DNA of 64,000 nt from NCBI GenBank assembly GCA_036873135.1, contig JAPTYO010000014.1, positions 21,536,952 to 21,600,951 on the forward strand, read 5' to 3'. Of the stretch, positions 44,465 through 55,702 are shown one piece after another; within the stretch, counting starts at the first letter, position 1; each line of letters starts with the position of its first letter. A program made the translations under genes and the position numbers. The DNA comes from Clarkia xantiana subsp. parviflora (Eukaryota; Streptophyta; Magnoliopsida; Myrtales; Onagraceae). Under the pieces are notes generated by a model. It did no database searches. It had not been told where the DNA came from and saw only the letters and a program-made list of their open reading frames with translations.

Positions 44465-45425
44465 TGTCTTTATACTCGACATTCATTATCGATCCATAAT
44501 CCTCTGCATCCTGATACTCTTGCTTGACTCTTCTCACTGGAACCGTTACAGAGTAGACAGTTCCCACGTCTGTGTTAGCAGTGACAGTTAATTGAACCTT
44601 CTCCTGTGACTCGATCTCCACGAAATCAGACAGAGCATGGATCACGTTGGTCACGATCTTCTGCTTTGCCGCGTCACTGACAGCACATCTGTCGGAGAAG
44701 AGAATCATCTTGAGTCTTTGCTTGGCGACCATGGCATTGGAGCTCCTCCTCGTGGTCTTGGATGGGAACACTATTTTCCAGGCCAAGTTCAAACGCTCCA
44801 AGAAGTTCATGTTTATCGCATTCAGAAGAAAGGTCTCGGCTTCTTGGCTAATCGAATCTGCAGAGAGCTTAAAAGCTCCAGTCACCAAGGAGGTCCTTGG
44901 AGCACGAGGTTTACTATTGTCAAGCTCGACACAAGGCCATTTAGGTCTAATGCCATTGAGTTTAGGTCCTCCAGTTCCACCACTTTGGAAAAAAGCAAAA
45001 TTTACCTGACAGAAGACCAATGAAACTAAGTTAATGTTTTCTGCGAGAATGCAGTCAACTAGCCCAACTGTTAAAGTGTTTGATTTTATGCTCAACTCTG
45101 CCACTGATGCTATAAATACGAACTGTGTTTCGCAACCATAATCCGTGAGATTGCTCTTCTTAATTTGGAAGACTTACAAATCCACTTTGTAGGGCACATT
45201 CATTCAGCAGTGACCAGATCACTAAAAATTGAACATTCGTAGACACCCAGATCACAAAATAGAATCTTGCACCAAAGAGATGCTTCAACTGCAGTTACGG
45301 CGAGAGGCGCAAGGTGGAAGAAAGTAACGAACCTTCGTAGATGGCGGCAAAGAGCTTCGCGCAGGATGATGAATGTGGTAAGAGCTGAGAGTTGCAGATA
45401 CTTTCAGATCCCCAGTAATTGCCAT

Positions 45426-45775
45426 TGTAAATTTACCTTCTGTTCCAAGTTCTGAAGCTTCAATCGACTGATAAATGAATGCTTCTCTTTCTTTTAGGAT
45501 CGTCGCTGGAGGAGCTAGCTCATGGAGCATTAGTGGTGGTTGACCCCTTTTCGGCGCCGGATTCGTCTTTCGGGCCTTGAAACAAATCGCCCCATTGTGG
45601 GCTGAAAGAGGCCCATCAGGGCGGTTACATTACAACGTAGCGCATTGCGCATCCACTTTTTAATTTTACCGCCATCACAATTCAGAATCCCGCCTTGCAT
45701 TGCTACAAGTTCCAATCTTCTCCTGTTCTCTTTCTGCAGCGGCCATTGGTAATCGCTTCATATTCCTTTGGCCAG
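45426..45775. promoter_or_regulatory. Shared divergent promoter of MinE and RPA3
   Basis: 350 bp between the two start codons. It holds a pair of site II-type motifs, TGGGCT at 45598-45603 and GGCCCA at 45610-45615, which TCP factors bind in promoters of growth-related genes. No TATA box is obvious on either strand, as is usual for such promoters. The role is inferred from motif and arrangement. Confidence 0.6.
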
Positions 45776-46705
45776 ATGGATACATCGAACCCTGCAGTGC
45801 TGGTCAATGGGGAGCTTCTCGGTAGATATGTCGGACGGAAGGTTCGAGCGGTGATTCAGGTCATTCGGAGCGACGGTGAGGAAGTGACCGGAAAATCCGC
45901 TGACGACAGGCAGCTGGTCGTGAAAGGCTCACCGCCATCTCAATTGACCAACTTTGTAGAGGTTATCGGCATTGCTGACAGTGGAAGCTCCGTCACCGCT
46001 GATCGGTGGACCAATTTTGGTGACACATTCGGTATGAGCATTCAATTACTGGGTTTATATTCCTGTGGTGATTTGAATTATGCTTTATTGTTCGTATGTT
46101 TCTGCTAGACTTGAGCCGATATGCTCAGATTTATTTACTTGATGGGTTTGTTCACATTGAGAAGTAGTAGCAGAAGATTGAACTTAAATAAATTAGTAAG
46201 AAGCTTAATCATCTGTTAAATTGGAACTGATGCATTTCTGCTGGATCATGCTTGTTTATAGCCTGCTTTCCCTGCGAAGTGATTATTTGTCTGCATTGCT
46301 CTGTGATGAAATATGGTATTTGCATAGATATTCAGCAATTTTAACTAATTTCGACTTAAATTTGAGGTGATATTTAGCCTCATCGCCTCACGTGCCTATT
46401 TTATTGTCAGCACTAGTCCAGAAATAAAAGCATATGTGGGATAAATAGATTCTGGTATTCGACACAATGTTATAATCTCGGTTCAGTTGATACATGTATC
46501 CAAGCATCTCAAGTAAAAGCAGTAATCTTTTTTTACTCTTGCTACAAAGATCAACATTTTCTCGAAGAATGTTTGTATATGCAGCATTAAATAAGTCTTT
46601 ATCTAGGAAATGAACTTTACTTTGTGGCTCTTTTGTGCAGATGCATCTTCCCACAACAAGCTCTGTCAACTTGCAAATGGGGAATTCCAGCACATGTTCC
46701 TCTAG
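45776..46705 (+). CDS. RPA3: Replication protein A 14-kDa subunit (RPA3)
   Basis: Exons 45776-46031 and 46641-46705, GT-AG intron, 106 residues, the usual plant length. The frame upstream of 45776 has no ATG. The protein is an OB-fold (MDTSNPAVLVNGELLGRYVG, VRAVIQVIRSDGEEVTGKSA, LTNFVEVIGIAD, then DASSHNKLCQLANGEFQHMF from exon 2). RPA3 is the small subunit of the heterotrimer that coats single-stranded DNA in replication and repair. Both splice phases agree and the frame is intact. Divergent partner of MinE. Confidence 0.92.
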
Positions 46706-47678
46706 ATCCCAGTTGGTAAAGTAAGTGATGTGCTTGATGAGTGCATCGAATGATAGATAGATCGATTTCTGTTGCCAAGTACTATTATTGTCTTTGCTTG
46801 AACAAAAGCTTCAGCATAATGTAATGTTTATTGGCAGAGTAAAAGTGTTTCATTTATCTGCTTGCTGTAATGTCCTTTTTGTTCATGAGGTGCTTTACTC
46901 AACCCCAAAAGTAGAGTGCAGATGTTCTGAGGAGTGGAATCTGTTACTGAGATCAATGGCTACTTCAAAGTTAATGCATGTGGAATAAAATTTGTACGAC
47001 GGAAGTATGAATGTTGGGCACAATTAATTAATCATGGGTTTGAGTTAGTTTCTGAATCCAATCCAAGTAAACATAGGTGGTGTGTTTAATGGCAAATCGT
47101 GTTAGTGTTACCATAGAGAGATTAAAGAAAGAAGATTACTGAGTGTCGATTCGTTGAAGAAAGTGAAGATAAATGGATACACGTTATGAGGATCTATTTC
47201 TATACACACTATGAGGACTAGATTTTTATAAGGTTTTTTTTTTTTTTTCCAACAGGTGGTTCTAGGGGCCGGGTCAACTTGTAAGGGATAAAGTGCTGAC
47301 CATAGATATTTTTCCATTCTTATAATCACTGGCGGAGATTGAACATCTGACCTCTGGTTAAGTATAATGTTATTACTACTGAAATGGCTTATCCGTGCTG
47401 TTTATATAATTATTATTACGATGCTACGGAAATTCAAATTCAAATTTGATATTAAAAATTAATTAGTTTGGTTCTTATTATTTAATGTAATTTATACTCA
47501 ACATTTTATTATTATTATTATAAATATATATAATCTTATATAATTTTATATTCGTATATATCAATAGATGATTTATTTGTTAGTTAATATGTTATGCATA
47601 TAATATTACACTTTATATATTATAAATTTAAAAAATAAGAGAACTATTTACATATTATTTACTAGATAAAATCTACCT
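46706..47678. other. Intergenic, no gene seen
   Basis: RPA3 3' flank, then AT-rich sequence. From about 47560 it resembles 57150-57365 upstream of the second eIF5A gene (ATATTATAAATTTAAAAAAT-type stretch), so it belongs to the duplicated segment. Confidence 0.5.
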
Positions 47679-47687
47679 TGAAGAAAA

Positions 47688-47867
47688 GGGCTTTGATAGA
47701 AAGTGTGAAACAAAGTGTGAAAAAACCATAGAAAGCTGCCACATGCCACATGACAATGCATTGCATGATTCTCTTTCCAATTTATGTCAAATTGTTAACT
47801 GACATGTGGCAGTTGTTAACTTTCTATGTTTTTTTCACTTTTTTTTTCACACTTTAAGGAATTACTC
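47688..47867. mobile_element. 180-bp miniature element, family B copy 3
   Basis: Perfect 9-bp target duplication TGAAGAAAA (47679-47687 and 47868-47876). The right end, reverse-complemented, is GAGTAATTCCTTAAAGTGTG, like the start of the other two copies. The corresponding place upstream of the second eIF5A gene lacks it. Confidence 0.88.
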
Positions 47868-48379
47868 TGAAGAAAATGAACATCCACTGCAATACAAATA
47901 TATACATAAGAATTAGAGTTGTCGGTGGTGAGGGCATGGTGAGATTACAACTAATACCATAACCGTACCGTATTTTTTTTCTTTCATAGCATAACAATAA
48001 TCATAACCATAGTTTTTCACCACAATCAAACCATAACCATTCAAACTATTGCAACATCATTCTTTCATATAAAAATTCCAAATTAAACATAATTTCATTG
48101 TTTCACTTAATTAAACAACAATTTTTTCAATCGGCTATCACTTCTAATCCTTAATCGCCATCACTTCCGATCGATGTTTCCAATGATGTTCCCTAATAAT
48201 AAGAAACATAGACATCTTGTCGGAGCAATAACTATAGTGCATCTTGTTGACCTAAGACGGACGAGGTTTGACGCATCTAAAATTACAAATAAACTGAGAG
48301 ATTATTGTGTAAATTCGTTATAGAATGAATGGAAGATCATATATTTAGGATGAATATAACGAACTGTCAAGATAGATTA

Positions 48380-48676
48380 AATTTCAAATTCCTAAATTAC
48401 CCAAAATGCACGAAATCGTTGGGAATCGGGTCAACCTGGAATCAGATATGGTCCAGAATCGGAGGTGGGTGACCGGAATTAGACGAGTGACTTTGAAAAA
48501 AAAAATATAAGGGGTAAAATTGTCTTTTCATCTCAATATGTCAAAGTTAATCCCAAAATTGGACGGAAAACCAAATCGCAACAAAATTGAAACTTGTAAC
48601 ACTAAATATTAACAATTTAATCATGAGACACCAAATTAACACGGCAGTAAACGTGGGACTTTAAAAGTTCTATTCC
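48380..48676. mobile_element. Family C miniature element (reverse orientation), at the eIF5A promoter
   Basis: The reverse complement of the right end (GGAATAGAACTTTTAAAGTC, then GGTGTCTCATGATTAAA) matches 25332-25951. It ends 110 bases before the TATA box of the first eIF5A gene, right where similarity to the second copy starts. The left limit was not determined. Confidence 0.65.
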
Positions 48677-48785
48677 CCTTAAATTTTGCCTGCCGTCCAT
48701 AATTTAGAAGATCAACGGTGCATGATTTTCGAAGAAAACCCTAGACCACCCAATTTAGTTTGCTTCCGGAGTTGAAGAAATTCTT

Positions 48786-48792
48786 TATAAAA
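48786..48792 (+). promoter_or_regulatory. TATA box of eIF5A copy 1
   Basis: TATAAAA 104 bases upstream of the ATG; conserved in copy 2. Confidence 0.8.
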
Positions 48793-48889
48793 TCGTCTCT
48801 TCTCCCGCAATCTCCCCATACCTGCTCTGCTAGTTCTCGAAGCTCAGACTCAACTCAACCCCACCATCTAATCAGAGCCAGCAGCAGCT

Positions 48890-50555
48890 ATGTCTGACGA
48901 GGAGCACCACTTCGAGGCTAAGGGCGATGCCGGAGCTTCCAAGACTTACCCGCAGCAGGCCGGTACCATCCGCAAGGGCGGTCACCTTGTCATCAAAGGC
49001 CGTCCCTGCAAGGTATTCTTCTATATATCATATATAGTTTGATTTGACTTGAGATCTCGGTGTGAAGATCAGAGATCTATGTCTCTTACTTGGCTCTGAC
49101 CTGAGGTCGATTGCAAATTTGGCGGCCTTAATAGATTTCCTCTGAAAATTGCGTTATTAGTTGATTGATTATTTCTTAGTCAATTTGATGAACTGATTAG
49201 ATTTTACCTATGTTAGCTTTTATTTTGCATGCTACCGGACTGGGCATATATTCGATAGTCTAACCTAGATATCAGGTGAATTCGGAGCATTTGGTGAATA
49301 TTAATTACGTTCTGTGTTCAGTGGATTTTTCATCATAGATGCCTATTCTATATAGCTTTATTTCAAGGGTAGTTATTGCCGCTACAACTTTCATTGTTGG
49401 CCGGTACCATTTAGAATTTTTCGAATACAATTCAGTTGTATTCAGATGATTAAATCTTGTGCATATAAGCTTGGCTGGTAGTATGAAACAAGTTTTGTTT
49501 GGAAGTTATGTTAGAGTATCACTGTTCCAGTTTCCTTGAAACCCTAGTTTGGGTTGCTTGCTTTTCACTGCATTTGTTATGATTGAATTGGATATGAATC
49601 CCGTATCTATCCCATATTCCTGTATCTGTTACTTATTACTTTATCATCAATATACTTGAGGAAGATAAAATATGTATGATGTTTGTTTCAGGTTGTGGAG
49701 GTTTCAACTTCCAAAACCGGGAAGCATGGTCATGCTAAGTGTCACTTTGTTGCTATTGATATCTTCAATGGGAAGAAGCTTGAAGATATTGTCCCCTCAT
49801 CTCACAACTGTGATGTAAGGATATTCTTCTTAAAATTTTGAATTTATGGACACTTGTATTTCCTTGGCCCTTATTGTAGCATTTGGATATTGTAGGTTCC
49901 GCATGTCAACCGTACTGACTACCAGCTGATTGACATCTCTGAGGATGGATTTGTAAGGCTTTAGTTTTAATTGACTTGTGAGTAGCTTTTGATGGGTTGA
50001 GTACCTTTGTTAATGTGATGAGATTATGCTTGCTATTCGCAGGTTAGTCTGCTGACTGACAATGGCAGTACCAAGGACGATCTGAGGCTTCCTACTGATG
50101 ACAGTCTTCTTACACAGGTAACTTCCTTCTGACCCAGGGAGTTATTGATTTTGTATTTCGTTAGTGTCATGTTCAGTATTGTTGTCTGGAGAAAGCTTTG
50201 GCTTTTGATAGGTTAGGTTGTCTGCATATGTGTGTATTTTGTGCTTTTATTTTCATGTGCAAGAGTTCTAATGCTTTCTTTATTGGCAATATTAACCAAG
50301 TGATTTGATATACTCTCCACATGGACCTTTCTTTTCTTACAATTCATTCCTCACTTATTTGTTATTTGATTTTCATGTTTCCTTCTGTACTTTGCAATAT
50401 TGTCTTTTGTGTTATTTTATGGTGACTATGTTTGGTCTTGGGTTGAACAGCTCAAGGAGGGATTTGCAGAAGGCAAGGACCTGGTTGTCTCAGTGATGTC
50501 TGCAATGGGAGAGGAGCAGATTTGCGCCCTCAAGGACGTTGGTCCCAGAAACTAG
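48890..50555 (+). CDS. eIF5A: Translation factor eIF5A, copy 1
   Basis: Exons 48890-49012, 49692-49814, 49896-49952, 50043-50117 and 50451-50555, all GT-AG and all in phase zero; 160 residues. The hypusine loop is [15 protein letters not shown], with the modified Lys at the KHGHA site (about residue 52). The second half ([34 protein letters not shown]) forms the OB domain. eIF5A binds the ribosome and relieves stalling, notably at proline-rich stretches. The coding sequence seems to differ from copy 2 by one silent change (GGC/GGT in exon 1). The 3' UTR is cut about 51 bases after the stop by a copia remnant, so its polyadenylation signal probably differs. Confidence 0.96.
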
Positions 50556-50983
50556 TGAGAGGGATTTTAGTTTGCAAATCTTTGGGAGTTGTTTTTGGAC
50601 CAGTTAGTTAATGTAAAAAACAATTTATCTAATGTTCAGGATTGTATGATTTGTCCTATGGCTTGGTAAACTAGAAGTCTTTTTTCTTTTAGTACATCTC
50701 ATGCTGTCAAAGTTTTTTATTTAGTCCATATGGACCTTTGGGGACCTTATCTTGTTCAATCAATTGATGGATTTCGTTATTTCCCGATTATGGTTGATGA
50801 TTGTGCTCTAACTACTTGGATTAGTCTCATGCGATATAAAGAAGATAAGACAATTCTACATATAAAGAGTTTTATCTCTATGGTACAGGTGAAGATTTGC
50901 AGATCTGATAATGGAACTGAGTTTATAAATGGAATGGAAGGAATTTTTCAGCAATCCTGGAATCATACATCAAATCGTTTGTG

Positions 50984-51146
50984 TCCAAACTCCCTAATGA
51001 AAAGGAATTGCAGAGGAAAGCATCCAAACTCCCTAATGAAAAGGAATTGCAGAGGAAAGCATCGACACTCCTTGGAATTGCTAGAGCACTCAAAATATAC
51101 TAGAGCTTTTGTATTTATACAACGTGCTTTTGTATTTATACAACGT
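50984..51146 (+). repeat. Two small in-frame tandem duplications in the copia integrase
   Basis: A 39-bp unit starting TCCAAACTCCC occurs twice (50984-51061), and a 21-bp unit starting GCTTTTGTATT occurs twice (51105-51146). Both lengths are multiples of three. Confidence 0.92.
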
Positions 51147-51546
51147 GCTATCTCATTAATCTTATGTCTTCCACCATATTGAAAGACAATACTCCTTTTG
51201 GTGTACTATATGGCAAAAAGTTTGATACAAGCCATTTTAAGGTATTTGGTTTATTATGCTTTGCATCAAATTTAAAAAATTCTAACAAATTTGGACCACG
51301 TTCAATTCATTCAGTCTTCCTTGGATATTCTCCGACACAGAATGATATAAATTGCTTAACATCAAACACAGCAGATGTTTGTTAGTCGAGATATTCGATT
51401 CAAAGAGCACATCTTCCCGTTTACAGTGAACTGAGAATCATTGCAATGATTTTTTTTATAATGAAGTGACTTCACTTTCATTACTTTGAGAATGATGGTG
51501 TTATTGCACAATGTGCAGAGAAAATGAATTCTTTAGAAGAGGCTAT

Positions 51547-51939
51547 TGTCATGGACCTGGAGCATACACCCACAAGTTAGCCCAATGTGAACGAAATCCA
51601 TCCACAAATGGCAACCAAGGAGGGTGAAGTTACAAGTGTCCCGGTACGATGTATCCGTCTAGGTTCGTTGTATTAGAGGATAGAATTAGAAGATGCCACT
51701 TTCCATACATGTCTCCCCATTAATTGTAAAGCTTCCTTTGAGAGCATTCCCCACGTGTATAAATAGGGGTCTCTCCTTCATTTGTAATCATCCAAGAGTT
51801 GAGCAAATACAATACATAAAGAGCTCTCTCTTCATATTCATAACTTTAGCTTTTGTGATCGAGGGTTAGGCTGACTTAGGAGCGGTTCCTAAGGCCGCAC
51901 GGGTGAGGGAAAGTTAAGGAAAACTCCAAGCCCGTGACA
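51547..51939 (+). repeat. 5' LTR of the gypsy element
   Basis: 393 bp, direct repeat of 54570-54963 with scattered substitutions. Confidence 0.93.
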
Positions 51940-52024
51940 ACTGGTATCAGAGCAAAGTTTCGATCCAATCCAATCGATGGCATCCAGCAAGCAGTCGGAG
52001 ATGGTAGTTCCGAGAAGCCCAAGA

Positions 52025-54650
52025 TGAATACCAAGGAGTATTTGGCGGATCTTGATCATCGTGTACAGGAGCTGCGGCACGTGGTGGCGGAAGTCCAAGA
52101 AGATGCCGTGTATGCGTCCAAGAGTGTGGACAAAATCCGTTCAGGAATGGAGGGACTCCAGAAAGATGTCAAGGACGCTACTGAGGAGCTTGGGAAGAAG
52201 GGTGACACGCTCGAAGCTACCATCACAGCCACTCGAGAGGAAGTGAAGGAGTTCGCGGGGATGCGGACGTAGCTTGCTGCGATACGAGGTGAGCTTGTTG
52301 AAGTCGCGGAGATGCGCGCAAAGCTGGCGGAACTCGATGAAATGCGGGTGAAGCTTGCAAAGCTTGAGGGAGTTCAAGCTGAAATGGAGGGGCTCAAGCA
52401 AGAGCTCAACCGTGTGAGGAGGATGCGAGGCGAGGGGGCAGCCGTGGTGCAGCATGGTCATCGCCTCGATGTTCCAAGGTCATAGCCATTCAAGGGGTCA
52501 AGGGTGGCAAACGAAGTGGACAACTTCTTGTTCGCTTTGGTGGACTACTTCCAAGCAACGGGAGTAGAGGAGGACTCAGCGCGCCTAGGTATGGTTTCCT
52601 CTTATCTGCAGGATAATGCCTTGGTGTGGTGGCGTAGGAAGCGCGATAGCCGAGGAGGGGAGGAAATCAGCACATGGGATTAGTTCACACCTGCATTATG
52701 TGCGCAATTCTACCCGGAGTATGCAGAGAACGAGGCACGGGGGCTGCTTCGTCGATTGGAGCACAATGGGAGTCTTCGAGAATATGTCAACCAATTCTCG
52801 GAGTTGATTCTCCAAATCCCTTCCATGACCGAGGGCGAGGCGTTCTTTCAGTTCATGGATGGTCTCAAGCCGTGGGCGAAAATAGAGTTTGAGCGTCGGG
52901 ATGTGAAGACGCTCGACAAGGCCATGAAAACGGCCGAGTCATTAAAGGAGCTTCAGACGGAGAAGCCGAAGCCGAAGGAGCAGCCGAATGGTGGGGGAGA
53001 TCGCAGCAAACCTTACCATTCCGGAGGTGACAAGTCTCCCAAATCTGTGGGAGGTAAGTCCAACGGAGGAAGATTCAACAGGTCGTTCTCAAACGACACT
53101 GGGGGATCGTATACGAAGGATCGCGGACCGATGGAGTGCTTCTATTGCAAGGGGCCTCACATGGCGAGATCTTGCAAGAACCGCAAAGTGGAGTGCTTTT
53201 TATGCAAGGGGCCTCACAATGCGAGAGAGTGCCCAAAACGTGAGAAGCTTGCAGCCCTTATTACTTCCGAGGAGGAGGAAGAAGAAGGAGCACAGTTGGG
53301 GTCATTGCGGATGCTTAGCGCTATCCAAGGGAAGAAGGCCAAGGCGAAGGGCCTCATGTTCGCGGAGATTGAAGTCGCAGGCAAGAAGATGAGTGCACTT
53401 GTCGACACTGGTGCCTCAAACCTCTTTATGTCCGAGGAAGTTGCGAAGAAGCTAAATCTTCGCTTGGAGAAAACCAACGCGCCGGCTACATTTTGCACGC
53501 TCATGAACAAGGTACTCCATCAGTTTCTAGATCGTTTCGTGGTGGTTTATCTCGATGATATTGTGGTGTATAGTCGGACGTTGGAGGAGCATATCGAGCA
53601 CTTGCGCCAAGTGTTCGAAGCATTGCGGGAGCACACACTCTTTGCAAAGAGGGAGAAGTGCGCGTTTGCACAACAAGAAATCCCATTTCTCGGCCACATC
53701 GTTGGAGAAGGAAGCGTGAGAATGGATCCGGGGGAAGGTGCGGTGCATCGAGGATTGGCAGCCGCCTACAAGGGTGACCGAGGTGAGATCATTCTTGGGC
53801 CTTACGAATTATTTATCGTAGATTCGCGAGGGACTATTCGAAGATCGCGGCGCCACTCACGGAACTTCTCAAGAAGAAAAAAACTTGGGATTGGACCGTG
53901 GAGTGTCAGAAGGCGTTCGAGCAGTTGAAGCGAGCCATGACGGAAGAGCCCGTGCTCGCACTGCCCGACTACGAGAAGACTTTCGAGGTACAGAAAGATG
54001 CCTCGGACTATGCCATTTGAGGGGTGCTCATGCAAGATGGACATCCAGTGACGTTTGAGAGCCGAAAGCTCAACGACACCGAGCAGAGGTACACCGTCCA
54101 GGAGAAGGAGATGACCGCGGTGGTGCATTGCCTTCGTACGTGGAGACACTACCTATTGGGAGCGCGGTTCGTTGTTAAGACGGACAATGTTGCCACGAGC
54201 TACTTCCAGACGCAGAAGAATCTTTCCCAAAAGCAAGCTCGATGGCAGGATTTCTTGGCGGAGTTCGACTTCAAGCTCGAGTACAAGCCCGGGAAGACGA
54301 ACTTTGTGGCCGATACGCTGAGTAGGAAGGCGGAGTTGGCATCCATATCTCGAGTCAAACATCAGATCGTGGAGTCAATCCTTGGAGAGCGCATCGTGGA
54401 AGAGAGACATATGGAGCCGAGGCGCGAATACTATGTCAAGTGGAAGGGACAACCCGTCAGCACGACAAGCTGGGAGTACGAGAAAGCCTTGTTGCCGTTT
54501 CGAGATGAGATTGACAAGTATCACGCCGAGGAGACGACGAGGGCGTCGTCTGAGTTTGGTGGGGGAGAATGTCATGGACCTGGAGCATACACCCACAAGT
54601 TAGCCCAATGTGAACGGAATCTATCCACAAATGGCAACCAAGGAGGGTGA
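52025..54650 (+). pseudogene. Gypsy Gag-Pol remnant with two internal deletions
   Basis: A coiled-coil Gag start (MNTKEYLADLDHRVQELRHV) is interrupted by stops near 52270 and 52483. An open frame 52756-53928 then runs from Gag (FMDGLKPWAKIEFERRD) through two knuckles (CFYCKGPHMARSC, CFLCKGPHNAREC) and protease (LVDTGASNLFMSEEVAKKL). It continues directly into late reverse transcriptase (TNAPATFCTLMNKV, VVYLDDIVVYS). RNase H (VTFESRKLNDTEQRYTVQEK, a stop at 54018-54020 before it) joins directly to a chromodomain (REYYVKWKGQPVSTTSWEYE). The junctions lack the front of RT and the whole integrase. It is inactive by itself. Confidence 0.88.
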
Positions 54651-54963
54651 AATTACAAGTGTCCCGATACGATGTATCCGTCTAGGTTCGTTGTATTAGA
54701 GGATAGAATTAGAAGATGCCACTTTCCATACATGTCTCCCCATTAATTGTAAAGCTTCCTTTGAGAGCATTCCCCACGTGTATAAATAGGGGTCATTTCC
54801 TTCATTTGTAATCATCCAAGAGTTGAGCAAATACAATACATAAAGAGTTCTCTCTTCATATTCATAGCTTTAGCTTTTGTGATCGAGGGTTAGGCTGACT
54901 TAGAAGCGATTCCTAAGGCCGCACGGGTGAGGGAAAGTTAGGGAAAACTCCAAGCCCGTGACA
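54570..54963 (+). repeat. 3' LTR of the gypsy element
   Basis: 394 bp, partner of 51547-51939. Confidence 0.93.
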
Positions 54964-55702
54964 GTATCATATATGATGATAACACAAATTAACAGCAACT
55001 CTTGATTCTGAAGTGCAACCTCCTTCACAGAATCAACATGAAACCAAACGATTAAGCAGACAAACCAGACCACCACATCATCTGAGTGACTATGTGATGC
55101 AGTGCAACTCTCTTAATTACTCCAACCTCACACCTGATTAGAGGTGTTTCTTGAGCACCATATCCAAGATTTATGAACTCCTATATAAGGATGTCATTGA
55201 AGATTCTGATTAGCTTGATATTATGCAAGCTGAAATACAAGCACTTAAGGACAACAAAACCTGGAAAATTATTGATTTGCCTCATGATAAAGCAGCAACT
55301 GGATGTAAAATGGGTTTATTGAGTTAAGTATAAGGCAAATGGCGCACTTGATCGATACAAAGCAAGGCTCGTAGCAAAGGGTTACACTCAGAAACTTGGA
55401 ACTGACTCCAAGGAGACGTTTCTCTTGTAGTCAAAATGGTAACTGTTCGATCACTATTAACAATTGACGCTGCGAAGAGTTTACCAACTTGATGTCAATA
55501 ATTCCTTCCTGTAAGGAGACTTAGAAGAAGTATACACGGATATTCCACTGGGTTTCAATTAAAACTTGAAAGCCGAAAATTGGAGAAAAGTTTGAAAAAT
55601 TGATTAAATCTCTCTATGGATTGAAACAAGCTTCAAGACAGTGGAATTTGAAGCTCACACAATCACTTATTCAGCATGGCTATGTGCATAGCAGAATTTA
55701 GG

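Larger units (their letters stand above)
38959..45425 (-). pseudogene. MINE1: Plastid division factor MinE, split by a copia insertion
   Basis: Exon 1 (45333-45425) encodes MAITGDLKVSATLSSYHIHH and ends in STK. Exon 2 starts at 45005 and runs through the MinE core (ERLNLAWKIVF, KQRLKMILFSDRC, NVIHALSDFVEIESQEKVQL, TVYSVTVPVRRVKQEYQD) to NVEYKD at 44465. There a 5.4-kb copia element intervenes. The last 24 codons (ending SVDVTFDFFVPDENASPF) lie at 38959-39032. Without the element the gene would encode 235 residues, close to plant MinE1. The family sets the plastid division site by acting on MinD. The N-terminus is a plausible transit peptide. The current frame runs on into the antisense LTR. 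It shares a divergent promoter with RPA3. Confidence 0.93.
51547..54963 (+). mobile_element. Internally deleted Ty3/gypsy chromovirus-type element
   Basis: LTRs 51547-51939 and 54570-54963 (393/394 bp) start TGTCATGGACC and end CCCGTGACA, with a few differences. The primer site TGGTATCAGAGC is at 51942-51953 and the polypurine tract GGGGGAGAA at 54561-54569. Flanking bases (GCTAT and GTATC) do not form a clear duplication. The interior has Gag, protease, part of reverse transcriptase, RNase H and a terminal chromodomain. The front of the reverse transcriptase and the whole integrase are absent. It is nested in the copia remnant. Confidence 0.92.

Noticed and set aside
44103..45104. 333-residue minus-strand frame as a natural full-length protein
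   Set aside because: It mixes intron 1 sequence, MinE exon 2 and antisense LTR; exon boundaries and the split C-terminus show the true gene.
45541..45565. E2F site in the MinE-RPA3 promoter
   Set aside because: TTTTCGGCGCC is close to, but does not satisfy, the E2F consensus; not called.
51542..54968. Target-site duplication of the gypsy element
   Set aside because: GCTAT and GTATC do not match; no five-base duplication can be claimed.
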